Below are positions 1-6,218 of a stretch of DNA of 7,094 nt, piece by piece. Both the position numbers and the translations under genes were made by a program. A model generated the notes under the pieces. That model was not told the DNA's origin. It worked only from the letters and a program-made list of their open reading frames with translations, and did not search any database. Position 1 is the stretch's first letter, and every line of letters begins with the position of its first letter. The stretch comes from JAVBME01 sp031552765 (GTDB lineage Bacteria > Bacillota > Negativicutes > Acidaminococcales > JAISLQ01), in contig JAVBME010000013.1 in the NCBI GenBank assembly GCA_031552765.1, positions 1-7,094 on the forward strand. The letters run 5' to 3'.

Positions 1-141
1 CGTTCGGTGGCACTATACAAAAAAGAGAAATGTCGCATTGTTAGTAAGTGGTAGGTAGTCGGATTTACACAAACGCAGGAGATGGCATTAAACATAAAAA
101 GCATATAAATACATAAATTTTTCCTTATGTCTACGCTCTGA

Positions 142-167
142 ACAGCCTTGCTTACCAGCAAGGCTGT
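142..167. terminator. Perfect 10-bp inverted repeat, possible terminator
   Basis: ACAGCCTTGC (142-151) and GCAAGGCTGT (158-167) are exact reverse complements around a 6-nt loop TTACCA. On the plus strand the stem is followed by GAATTTTATT, a weak T-rich tail. On the minus strand, downstream of the FIST gene ending at 199, no T-run follows directly. It could therefore end transcription of a plus-strand gene lying left of the window, the minus-strand FIST operon, or both. The hairpin is certain; the terminator role is inferred from its position just past a stop codon. Confidence 0.55.
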
Positions 168-198
168 GAATTTTATTGATAAATGACTGCCGTTAGTT

Positions 199-1392
199 CT
201 ACATAGCGAAAAACGCGATAGTACAGTTGAGCAGGCGGCTTTTTTCCCCGCCGTCGGCAAATTTTATCGGCGCAAATTCACCAAATGTATAAAACCCCGT
301 CAATTCCAGGCCTTCCGGCAAAAAATTGCGTATGATATCACCTTCACTGGTATGGCTGTGGGCCAGTATGATGTGGCGAAAAGTGCAGGAGGCGGCAAAA
401 ACTGTGGAGTACTTATAATCGTCGGTTTGGTTGACCTTAATCTGGTCTATAAGGTGGCTGATACCCTGAGCGCAGGTGTGCTCTATGTCTTTGCGGGTGA
501 CCGCTACATAGGCTATATCGGTGCCAACAGGAACAGGCGCGAAACAATGTGCCCAGCCGGTAACGGGGTCAATTTTTTCCACGGCTCTGTTTACCTGGTA
601 AGTGCGGCCTTGTTCATCTTTATAGCGGGCGCGTATTATGTAAAAACCCGCTACTTGTTCCAGGGCGTTTTTATCAAAACCTATATCCTGGAAATATTGG
701 AAAAAAGTTTTTCCGTTGACTTCCTGGATCATATGCCCGTCCGATTTAGTTACCGGCAGCATTTTTCCTACAACAGACTGTTTATTGAACAGGGAATAAA
801 TGGGGCGTACGTTGCCGCCGACCATAATGAGTATAGCTCTTTGGGAAAAAGCGGCTCCATTATAAATGAGCCGGTATTTATCAAATTCCATATAGTCTGA
901 GACCAATCCGCCGAATACGGGCAGGCCGCCGGACAGGTCGGAGAGGAAGGGCGCAAAATCAGCTGTCTGGCTGGCATCGAAAGTACTGAGGACAAAAAGG
1001 CATTTGCCGTCTTCGCTGTGCAGCCCTTCTTTGGCAGCGTTAAAAGCCTGCGTTATCTCTTGGCGGTAGTTTTCCGAATTTATATCTTCGGTGATAGCAG
1101 TGGAAAAAGTGCAGTCATCGCCTGTCATTACCAGCAATTGGGCAGAGTAGTTATGATAGCCGTTGGTGGTAAATGTGGCCATGGCAGTGCCGCCGACTAT
1201 AGGGAAATCGAACTGGGCGGATATGGTTTCGACAAAATCGCCAGGCAAAAAATCGGTGTCGCAAAATAGTATACCGCAGGAATTTTTGCCAAGTTCTAGT
1301 TTTTCTCTTAATTCCCCAGCCATATTAAGCGCTATTTCTTTATAGGAAGCGGTGTTCTCTATACTGTCGGTGTAAACAAGTGCCGAGCGCAT
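199..1392 (-). CDS. Stand-alone FIST-domain protein (downstream paralogue)
   Basis: A 397-residue protein with the layout of the FIST family (FIST_N then FIST_C), known as putative small-ligand sensory domains usually linked to signalling outputs. The N-terminal half (about 30-180) has NSCGILFCDTDF at 37-48, FPIVGG at 63-68 and SGGLPVFGG near 155. The C-terminal half has YIIRARY, SCTFRH (335-340) and the family-typical ending GFYTFGEFAP (366-375) followed by LNCT. There is no signal peptide, membrane helix, kinase, GGDEF or chemoreceptor domain, so it is probably a soluble cytoplasmic protein with no attached output. The ATG at 1392 is preceded by AAGGAGGG at 6-nt spacing, which supports this start. 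It lies 47 bp downstream of a similar FIST gene on the same strand and is probably co-transcribed with it. The ligand cannot be deduced. Confidence 0.9.
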   Translation of the reverse strand: MRSALVYTDSIENTASYKEIALNMAGELREKLELGKNSCGILFCDTDFLPGDFVETISAQFDFPIVGGTAMATFTTNGYHNYSAQLLVMTGDDCTFSTAITEDINSENYRQEITQAFNAAKEGLHSEDGKCLFVLSTFDASQTADFAPFLSDLSGGLPVFGGLVSDYMEFDKYRLIYNGAAFSQRAILIMVGGNVRPIYSLFNKQSVVGKMLPVTKSDGHMIQEVNGKTFFQYFQDIGFDKNALEQVAGFYIIRARYKDEQGRTYQVNRAVEKIDPVTGWAHCFAPVPVGTDIAYVAVTRKDIEHTCAQGISHLIDQIKVNQTDDYKYSTVFAASCTFRHIILAHSHTSEGDIIRNFLPEGLELTGFYTFGEFAPIKFADGGEKSRLLNCTIAFFAM

Positions 1393-1439
1393 CGGAGACC
1401 CTCCTTAATTTATTGAGATAGCGTAAAATTTACAAGGTT

Positions 1440-2639
1440 TTATATGGCGCATAAGACTAACGTACAGTTGAGGAAGCGGCTTTTTTCTCCATTTTCCAGG
1501 AAAAATACGGGGGCAAATTCGCCCAGAGTATAAAAGCCGGTGACTTCGATACCACTGATAAGGCTGTCTTTTATTATCTGCCCTTCTCTTGGCGCGTCGT
1601 GGGCCAGTATCATGTGTCTTAGCGCACAGGAGAAGGCAAATATAGTAGAATATTGATAGCCGTCTGTTTGGTTTTCGGCTATTTGGCGGTTGAGGTCGTC
1701 TATGCCGTTTTGCGCGGTCGCGGCGATATCGCTGCGTGTTACCACACAAAGGGAGATTTCGGCGCCGTCCGGTATGGGGGCGCTGCAAAGGGCGGAACCG
1801 GTTTCTTCATCTATACTTTGTACGGTTCTGTTTATATAGTAAGAACGGCCGTCCGCGTCGAAATATTTGGCTCTGATAATGTAAAGGCGGGCGATGATGT
1901 CGAGGTTTTTTTTGAAGCCGCTAGAACGGCAATATTCTGTGAAGGGCTGGCCGTCTACAGTTTTTATTATGCAGCCCTCGGCTTGGGTGACTTTGCCAAA
2001 AGCACCGGTGACTGAAGGCTGGTCATTGACGCTGAAGACCGGGCGGATATCGCCGCCGGCCAGCAGGATGACAAGCCTGTCGCTATATATCTGGTCATTA
2101 TATATTGTCTTGTAGTGAGTGAAGTCCATATAATCAGATGCGGCGCCGCCGAATACAGGCAGTCCGCCGGATAGTTCGCTTAGAAGAGGCGCAAATTCCG
2201 ATTGTTCAAAAGTTAACGGGATTAGGGGGCTAAAAAGGAAAATGGCTTTAGCGGGAAAATCGCCGAGCTTTTCCTGCGCCTGATAAAAAGAGCTGCTTAC
2301 TTCCTCACGGTAGTTTTCCGCAGTCAGGGGATTTGTCGCTACCGTGGAAAAATTGCAGTCGTCTGAAGTCAATACCGTGAGCTGTGCAGAAAAGTTATGG
2401 TAGCCGGATGCAGTAATCGTAGCAAGAGAGCTGGCGCCAATAATCGGGAAAGGGAATTCTTCAGCCAGGGCGTTGACAAAATCAGGCTCGACAAAGTCGA
2501 TGTCGCAAAACAAAACCCCGCACGAATTTTGGGCAAGAGGCAGTTTCTTCTTGATTTCCCGAGCCAGATCCTTAGCGACCTGGGCCAGGTCTTCCGCACT
2601 GTCAATATTGTCGGTGTGGGCGGTAGCGGATCTTATCAT
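1440..2639 (-). CDS. Stand-alone FIST-domain protein (promoter-proximal paralogue)
   Basis: A 399-residue FIST-family protein clearly homologous to the next gene along its whole length. Shared blocks include NSCG-LFCD-DF, GYHN-SAQL, SGGLPVFGG followed by SDYM, YIIRA-Y, NQTD-Y-YST, SC-RH-ILAH, GFYT-GEFAP and GEKSR-LNCT. The reading frame extends upstream to a TTG at 2660, but the ATG at 2639 is preferred. AAAGGTGG lies about 9 nt before it, and the resulting N-terminus MIRSATAHTD aligns with MRSALVYTD of the paralogue, whereas the extra seven residues would be read through the ribosome binding site. There are no membrane segments and no fused output domain. It is the first gene of the minus-strand pair and faces a divergent hotdog thioesterase gene. 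Function beyond probable ligand sensing is unknown. Confidence 0.9.
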   Translation of the reverse strand: MIRSATAHTDNIDSAEDLAQVAKDLAREIKKKLPLAQNSCGVLFCDIDFVEPDFVNALAEEFPFPIIGASSLATITASGYHNFSAQLTVLTSDDCNFSTVATNPLTAENYREEVSSSFYQAQEKLGDFPAKAIFLFSPLIPLTFEQSEFAPLLSELSGGLPVFGGAASDYMDFTHYKTIYNDQIYSDRLVILLAGGDIRPVFSVNDQPSVTGAFGKVTQAEGCIIKTVDGQPFTEYCRSSGFKKNLDIIARLYIIRAKYFDADGRSYYINRTVQSIDEETGSALCSAPIPDGAEISLCVVTRSDIAATAQNGIDDLNRQIAENQTDGYQYSTIFAFSCALRHMILAHDAPREGQIIKDSLISGIEVTGFYTLGEFAPVFFLENGEKSRFLNCTLVLCAI

Positions 2640-2798
2640 AGGGGGATCCCACCTTTTCAATAATTTTTTTATGCGTTAAAATTATCTTGATAAATAATAT
2701 AATTTCGTGAGTTTTTATGAAAAACCTGCAAAATAATCACAAAAAATTTATATATTATATAATAGATAAATCGGTAAAAAATATAGGGAGGTGGATTC
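2640..2798. promoter_or_regulatory. Divergent AT-rich promoter region (FIST pair / thioesterase)
   Basis: This spacer must drive the FIST pair leftwards and the thioesterase rightwards. On the plus strand TATAAT at 2758-2763 is a perfect -10 hexamer and would put the transcript start about 15 nt before the ribosome binding site AGGGAGGTGG (2785-2794); the -35 position (around 2735-2740) is poor. The -10 sits in an exact 12-bp palindrome, TATTATATAATA (2753-2764), so TATAAT also reads on the minus strand (2759-2754). A second minus-strand candidate is TATATT (2701-2696) with TTTTCA 16 nt upstream. No -35 is convincing, so exact start sites are uncertain. Confidence 0.4.
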
Positions 2799-3233
2799 AT
2801 GCAAGACTGGGCGGGATTTATAAAAGAGCACTTCAGTAAAGATGTGCCGTTCATCCAGTTTATGGGCATAACGGTGGAAAAGACGGATAGGGGCTATGCC
2901 AGGATAACCATGCCGATGCGGGAAGCGCTGGGCAATACTTACGGCATAGTGCACGGCGGCGTATGCGCGGCTTTAGTAGATACGGCGATAGGCATTGCCC
3001 TGAGGACTTTGAAATTTAAAATACTTACTGTGGAAACAAGTACCACTTATCTAGCGCCGGCAAAGCTCACCGACACGCTGGTAGCGGAAGGACGCCTCGT
3101 CAATGCCGGTAAAAAACTGCTGCATGCTTCGGCTGAGATAAAGACAAAGGAAGGCACTGTAGTTGCGACAGGCAGGGCGATATATTATATAACCGGTGAA
3201 GATGACGGCGTGTATAATACGGACAGGCGATAA
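2799..3233 (+). CDS. PaaI-type hotdog-fold thioesterase
   Basis: A 144-residue protein of the PaaI/4HBT hotdog family, cytoplasmic enzymes that hydrolyse acyl- or aryl-CoA thioesters. The active-site signature is visible: GN at 45-46, then VHGG at 51-54 and, on the central helix, Asp61 in ALVDTA. These match the oxyanion-hole HGG segment and the acidic catalytic residue known for PaaI proteins. The second half carries the usual strands ending TTYLAPA and VVATGRAIYYI. The ATG at 2799 has a strong AGGGAGGTGG site 4 nt upstream, so the start is secure. Length is normal for the family. It appears to be a single-gene transcript, divergent from the FIST pair and convergent with an unknown gene. The substrate cannot be assigned from sequence; detoxifying or phenylacetate-related CoA esters are family precedents only. 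Confidence 0.88.
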   Translation: MQDWAGFIKEHFSKDVPFIQFMGITVEKTDRGYARITMPMREALGNTYGIVHGGVCAALVDTAIGIALRTLKFKILTVETSTTYLAPAKLTDTLVAEGRLVNAGKKLLHASAEIKTKEGTVVATGRAIYYITGEDDGVYNTDRR

Positions 3234-3321
3234 GGCGGCATCTGCGGTGTTGCGCCTGTGTTTGCTTGCTCACAATGCTGCCTTCTTACCTGTCTGTAGC
3301 GCGGCGTTGCCAGTGTGTTTT
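3234..3321. other. Convergent intergenic spacer with imperfect direct repeat
   Basis: This 88-bp spacer lies between the ends of the thioesterase and the minus-strand unknown gene. It contains two 20-nt segments, 3244-3263 and 3301-3320, that match at 16 of 20 positions (GCGG-GTTGC then TGTGTTT). I see no strong stem followed by a T-run in either direction, although TTTTT at about 3318-3322 follows the second copy on the plus strand. How either gene terminates is unclear. Confidence 0.4.
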
Positions 3322-3702
3322 TCAAAAAGAAAATTCGTGTGGATAAAAGATCATACCGATATTTTCCCCGGCATAGGTATACCGTACCAAACATGGCTGG
3401 TTGCGGACACGCTCAAAAGAGGCCAGGGTTATGCTCTGACTGTAACCAGCCGGTGTGGCCAGGGGTTTAAGCTGGCTTGCTGCCGGCACTTGGCCGCTGC
3501 GAATAAATTGTTCTATAGTGTGCAGCGCTTCTGGTGGAGTTGCGGCGATACTGCCGGCATCGAAACGGAAAGAGCGTTTTTTTTGACTATAGCTGTCAGT
3601 GACGTCGAAAACGATGATATGTTGCCGGGAAGAATTTGTTTCTGAAAAAAATTTATTTATGATATATAAGCCCGGCAGGCTTAGCCGTTTAGGTGTGCGC
3701 AA
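3322..3702 (-). CDS. Hypothetical protein, TTG start
   Basis: A 126-residue reading frame with no family I recognise. It starts with TTG at 3702, preceded by GAGGTG (3716-3711 on the minus strand) 8 nt upstream, a good ribosome binding site. The composition is that of an ordinary soluble protein, with alternating hydrophobic stretches such as HIIVFDV and YIINKFF, a basic segment QKKRSFRF, a single cysteine and no membrane helix. A plus-strand frame of similar size overlaps it, but that product is Cys- and Trp-rich and has no convincing start site, so I take the minus strand as real. The gene is convergent with the thioesterase and divergent from queC. The possibility that this is non-coding remains. 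The final residues YPHEFSF are followed by TGA. Confidence 0.6.
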   Translation of the reverse strand: MRTPKRLSLPGLYIINKFFSETNSSRQHIIVFDVTDSYSQKKRSFRFDAGSIAATPPEALHTIEQFIRSGQVPAASQLKPLATPAGYSQSITLASFERVRNQPCLVRYTYAGENIGMIFYPHEFSF

Positions 3703-3842
3703 TACGCCTTCACCTCGCTTGTGTTATTTATTGTAAATATTTGCAGTTTGCCTTGTATAATATAATTATATCTTGTTTTGCAGGATTATTGTGACATTTG
3801 ACGAACATTTATTAAGAATATCTAGTTTTTAGGGAGCAGACT
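3703..3842. promoter_or_regulatory. Divergent promoter region upstream of queC
   Basis: This 140-bp spacer is AT-rich and separates the minus-strand unknown gene from queC. On the plus strand TATAAT occurs at 3756-3761 (with TTGTAA at 3731-3736, 19-nt spacing) and again at 3761-3766. The latter is half of an exact 10-bp palindrome TATAATTATA (3761-3770), so TATAAT also reads on the minus strand towards the unknown gene. TTGACG at 3798-3803 is a good -35 but would start transcription inside the ribosome binding site, so it is less likely. I looked for a preQ1 riboswitch here and did not see its conserved sequence. Confidence 0.4.
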
Positions 3843-4505
3843 ATGAAAAAAGCTTTAGTAGTCTTTTCCGGCGGGCAGGACAGCACGACCTGCCTGTTCA
3901 AAGCGCTGGCCGATTATGGCCAAGGCGCGGTGGAAGCATTGACTTTTTCTTACGGACAAAAACATGAACTAGAATTGAGCGTATCGGCGAAAATCGCTCA
4001 AGAGCTCGGCGTGCCGCAGACAGTGATGGATGTGGGCCTGCTGGGGGAGATTACCAGCAATGCTTTATTAAAAAAAGACGGTTCAGCTATTTTACCGGGA
4101 GAAAAATACCCCAATACTTTTGTGGACGGGCGCAATATGCTCTTTCTCCTTTTAGCGGCTATCCAGGCTAAAAACCACGGTATAAAAGATATAATAACCG
4201 GGGTATGCCAAACGGACTTTAGCGGCTATCCGGATTGCCGGGATATTTTTATCAAATCACTCAATGTCACGCTCAATTTGGCTATGGACTATGATTTTAA
4301 CATAATAACTCCCTTGATGTGGCTGGATAAAAAAGAAGTGTGGCGTTTAGCCGACAGCCTTGGCAAGTTTGCTTTTATAAAAGATAAAACCCATACTTGC
4401 TACAATAATGTGCCTGGTGGCTGCGGAGCCTGCCCGGCGTGCCTGTTGCGCGACAAGGGGTTGCAAGAATATTGCAGGGAGAAGGACATCAAGGGGAGTG
4501 TTTGA
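3843..4505 (+). CDS. queC: 7-cyano-7-deazaguanine synthase QueC
   Basis: QueC converts 7-carboxy-7-deazaguanine and ammonia to preQ0 using ATP, in the cytoplasm, as part of queuosine biosynthesis. The 220-residue length is normal. The N-terminal PP-loop SGGQDST (9-15) binds the ATP phosphates. FVDGRNMLFL (93-102), TGVCQTDFSGYPDCR (119-133) and TPLMWLDKKEVW are family blocks. The zinc site is complete: Cys186, Cys194, Cys197 and Cys200 in the C-terminal segment CYNNVPGGCGACPAC. The ATG at 3843 is preceded by AGGGAG (3831-3836) at 6-nt spacing. It is the first gene of the plus-strand operon; queE follows one base after its stop. No queD or queF is in the window, so the remaining steps must be encoded elsewhere or replaced by salvage. 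Confidence 0.96.
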   Translation: MKKALVVFSGGQDSTTCLFKALADYGQGAVEALTFSYGQKHELELSVSAKIAQELGVPQTVMDVGLLGEITSNALLKKDGSAILPGEKYPNTFVDGRNMLFLLLAAIQAKNHGIKDIITGVCQTDFSGYPDCRDIFIKSLNVTLNLAMDYDFNIITPLMWLDKKEVWRLADSLGKFAFIKDKTHTCYNNVPGGCGACPACLLRDKGLQEYCREKDIKGSV

Positions 4506-4506
4506 T

Positions 4507-5133
4507 TTGGGAAAATATCATGTCAACGAGATTTTTTCTTCATTACAAGGCGAAGGCCTGAACACGGGCCGGCCGGCTGTATTTGTGCGCCTGGCGCATT
4601 GCAATCTTTCCTGTAACTGGTGTGATACCTCATTTGATGATTATGAGGAGATGACTGTAGACAAGATACTTGACAACGTGCAGGCATTTGACCTCGACAG
4701 CGTTATAGTGACAGGAGGCGAGCCCACTATCCATGCGGGTTTTGCCAAATTGATCGAAGGCCTGAAAGCCGCCGGTTACTGGGTGGCGTTGGAGACGAAC
4801 GGCATAAGAGGACTTCTGCCGGAAGTAGCCAACAAAATAGATTATATATCTGTGTCGCCTAAGGCTGTATACGCCGAACTTTATAAAAAAGAAGAAGCTT
4901 TGGCCGAGGCGGATGAAGTGCGCGTGGTCGCCGACGGAGATGTCAGCGATTTTTGCGAATTTATTGAAGAACGCATTCCGGCGGGGCATTATTTTGTGTC
5001 GCCGCGGTCGAATATAGACGATACTTTTGATGTATTGCAAGCCATGGAGGTGTTGAACAAATTGAACAGGCGCACCCATGGCAAAAAATGGGCTTTGTCT
5101 TTCCAGACACATAAACTGGCCGGCATACATTAG
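4507..5133 (+). CDS. queE: 7-carboxy-7-deazaguanine synthase QueE (radical SAM)
   Basis: QueE is a radical S-adenosylmethionine enzyme that contracts 6-carboxy-tetrahydropterin to 7-carboxy-7-deazaguanine, the substrate of QueC. From the chosen start the protein has 208 residues. It has the substrate-loop motif IFSSLQGEG (9-17), the [4Fe-4S] cluster cysteines Cys32, Cys36 and Cys39 in a CX3CX2C arrangement, the SAM-binding TGGEP (69-73) and the family C-terminus FQTHKLAGIH. The frame is open far upstream inside queC, but I choose the TTG at 4507 because AAGGGGAG (4491-4498) lies 8 nt before it and the protein then begins MGKYHVNEIF, as family members do. GTG at 4498 is an alternative but is buried in the ribosome binding site. 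The 1-nt gap to queC implies translational coupling. Confidence 0.94.
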   Translation: MGKYHVNEIFSSLQGEGLNTGRPAVFVRLAHCNLSCNWCDTSFDDYEEMTVDKILDNVQAFDLDSVIVTGGEPTIHAGFAKLIEGLKAAGYWVALETNGIRGLLPEVANKIDYISVSPKAVYAELYKKEEALAEADEVRVVADGDVSDFCEFIEERIPAGHYFVSPRSNIDDTFDVLQAMEVLNKLNRRTHGKKWALSFQTHKLAGIH

Positions 5134-5222
5134 CGCCGGGCCCTGTATAGATTCTTTTGTATGCCTGTGCTGCAAAAAAGCGAAGTGATTTGGCATTGGA
5201 TAATTTTTTAGGGGGTTTTGTT
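5134..5222 (+). other. Spacer between queE and thioesterase gene
   Basis: An 89-bp gap that holds no clear terminator hairpin. GATAAT at 5199-5204 resembles a -10 box, but no -35 fits well. AGGGGG at 5210-5215 is the ribosome binding site of the next gene. The gap is the longest inside the plus-strand cluster, so a secondary promoter here is possible but unproven. Confidence 0.35.
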
Positions 5223-5657
5223 TTGATAGCAATAAATGAACGAGTGCGTTTCGTTGATACCGACATGATGGGCGTGGTTCACCATGCCAATTATTTTCAA
5301 TGGTTCGAGGCGGCCCGGGTGGCTTACTTGCGGGCGGCCGGTCTGTTGCTTTTGGATTTGATGGAAGACGGCTATCTTTTTCCCATAAGCGATGTACGCT
5401 GTGCCTACAAAGAGCCGGCCCGCTTTGATGACTGTCTTGAGATATCGGCCCGTATGCTGGAACTTTCACGCGCCAAGATGGTCTTTTCCTACCAGGTGCG
5501 CCGGCAAAGAGATAAGGTCCTTTTGGCGGAAGGCTTTACCATCAATGTTTTTACAAATGCCAAAGGCCAGGTAACGCGTTTGCCGTTAAAATATTATGAA
5601 CCGCTGCGCGCCTTTTATGAGGTAGAAGTGGCTGCCTGCGCGGCAGGTGAAGAATGA
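5223..5657 (+). CDS. YbgC/4HBT-type acyl-CoA thioesterase
   Basis: A 144-residue hotdog-fold thioesterase of the YbgC / 4-hydroxybenzoyl-CoA thioesterase type, cytoplasmic, hydrolysing acyl-CoA esters. The diagnostic N-terminal segment is intact: VRFVDTDMMGVVHHANY at 8-24, then FQWFEAARV. By family analogy Asp14 is the catalytic carboxylate. The rest follows the family, with a PISD-RCAYKEPARFDD block and a C-terminal LPLKYYEPLR. The frame is open to an ATG at 5157, but that has no ribosome binding site; the TTG at 5223 has AGGGGG 7 nt upstream and gives the usual N-terminus, so I use it. Its stop overlaps the next gene by four bases. It is distinct from, and not closely similar to, the PaaI-type thioesterase at 2799. 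Substrate is unknown. Confidence 0.9.
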   Translation: MIAINERVRFVDTDMMGVVHHANYFQWFEAARVAYLRAAGLLLLDLMEDGYLFPISDVRCAYKEPARFDDCLEISARMLELSRAKMVFSYQVRRQRDKVLLAEGFTINVFTNAKGQVTRLPLKYYEPLRAFYEVEVAACAAGEE

Positions 5658-6217
5658 TGGGCTGGTATGTGGTGGCTGCTGTTGCCGCGCTGGCGGTTAC
5701 GGTAGCCGTTGTTCTTTTCCTATATATAATGATGCAGGGCGATGAGCAGGTAACGGTCATGCCACAAGGGCGCAGTAAGCTCATCTGCTGTGAAGCGGAT
5801 GGGGGGCGGGCGGTCTTTTCTTTGTCGCTCCCGGTGGAAAACAAGGGACGGCAGGACGGCATAATACTGGATGCCTTTGCCCGTTTGTTGCTGCCGCAGG
5901 AACAATTTGACCTGGCCTGTTCGTCCGCCCGCTTAGAGCGCAAAGGCTATACGCGCGCGGACGATTATATGGAAGCCTTCGTAATGACGCCACGGGCGCA
6001 GGAAGAATTTGTCCTTACCATATGCTTTACGGCTAGCAGCGGCGACATCAAGCCTGTATTAAAGAAAATCCCTGATGTTGCCGTGGATATATACTATCAG
6101 GTAGTGGGGCGTACGGCGCCGCATATCGAAAAATGCATAATCAGCCTGCCGCTCGAGGAATTTCAGGAATGTTTGGAAATAAAAGAACCTTCTTTTAGGC
6201 AAAAGGAGGTGGTATAA
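5654..6217 (+). CDS. Membrane-anchored protein of unknown function
   Basis: A 187-residue protein I do not recognise. Residues about 4-27 form one hydrophobic helix (WYVVAAVAALAVTVAVVLFLY), followed by an acidic GDEQ and a soluble domain of about 155 residues. No cleavage site or lipobox is seen, so it is probably an N-terminal anchor, most likely with the domain outside the cytoplasm, though the charge bias is weak. The domain has alternating strand-like segments, for example VFSLSLPVENKG and VDIYYQVVG, suggesting a beta-rich fold, and a Cys45-Cys46 pair. The ATG at 5654 overlaps the thioesterase stop (ATGA). A second ATG at 5657 has better spacing (6 nt) from AGGTGA and could be the true start. 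It is followed after 1 nt by the CofE-like gene, so the two are probably co-expressed. Confidence 0.8.
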   Translation: MMGWYVVAAVAALAVTVAVVLFLYIMMQGDEQVTVMPQGRSKLICCEADGGRAVFSLSLPVENKGRQDGIILDAFARLLLPQEQFDLACSSARLERKGYTRADDYMEAFVMTPRAQEEFVLTICFTASSGDIKPVLKKIPDVAVDIYYQVVGRTAPHIEKCIISLPLEEFQECLEIKEPSFRQKEVV

Positions 6218-6218
6218 G

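Noticed and set aside
1..141. Possible end of a coding region at the left edge
   Set aside because: All three plus-strand frames reach a stop by about position 57 and too few codons are visible to support a gene; the rest holds no recognisable feature.
352..900. 182-codon plus-strand frame
   Set aside because: It is antisense to a clear FIST gene and has no supporting start site.
908..2168. Similar GC-rich segments near 908-930 and 2145-2168
   Set aside because: Both encode the conserved SGGLPVFGG of the two FIST paralogues, so the repeat is explained by gene duplication.
3196..3645. Plus-strand 149-codon frame overlapping the minus-strand unknown gene
   Set aside because: Its product is Cys- and Trp-rich, its start lies inside the thioesterase gene and no ribosome binding site precedes it; the minus-strand frame has a better start and composition.
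3790..3842. preQ1 riboswitch upstream of queC
   Set aside because: The segment ends TAGTTTTTAGGGAG, which superficially recalls the A-rich end of preQ1-I, but the conserved stem and the AAAACUAA-type tail are absent.
4630..5469. 279-codon minus-strand frame across queE and the thioesterase
   Set aside because: It lies antisense to two well-identified genes and its composition (His-, Pro- and Arg-rich) is typical of a shadow frame.
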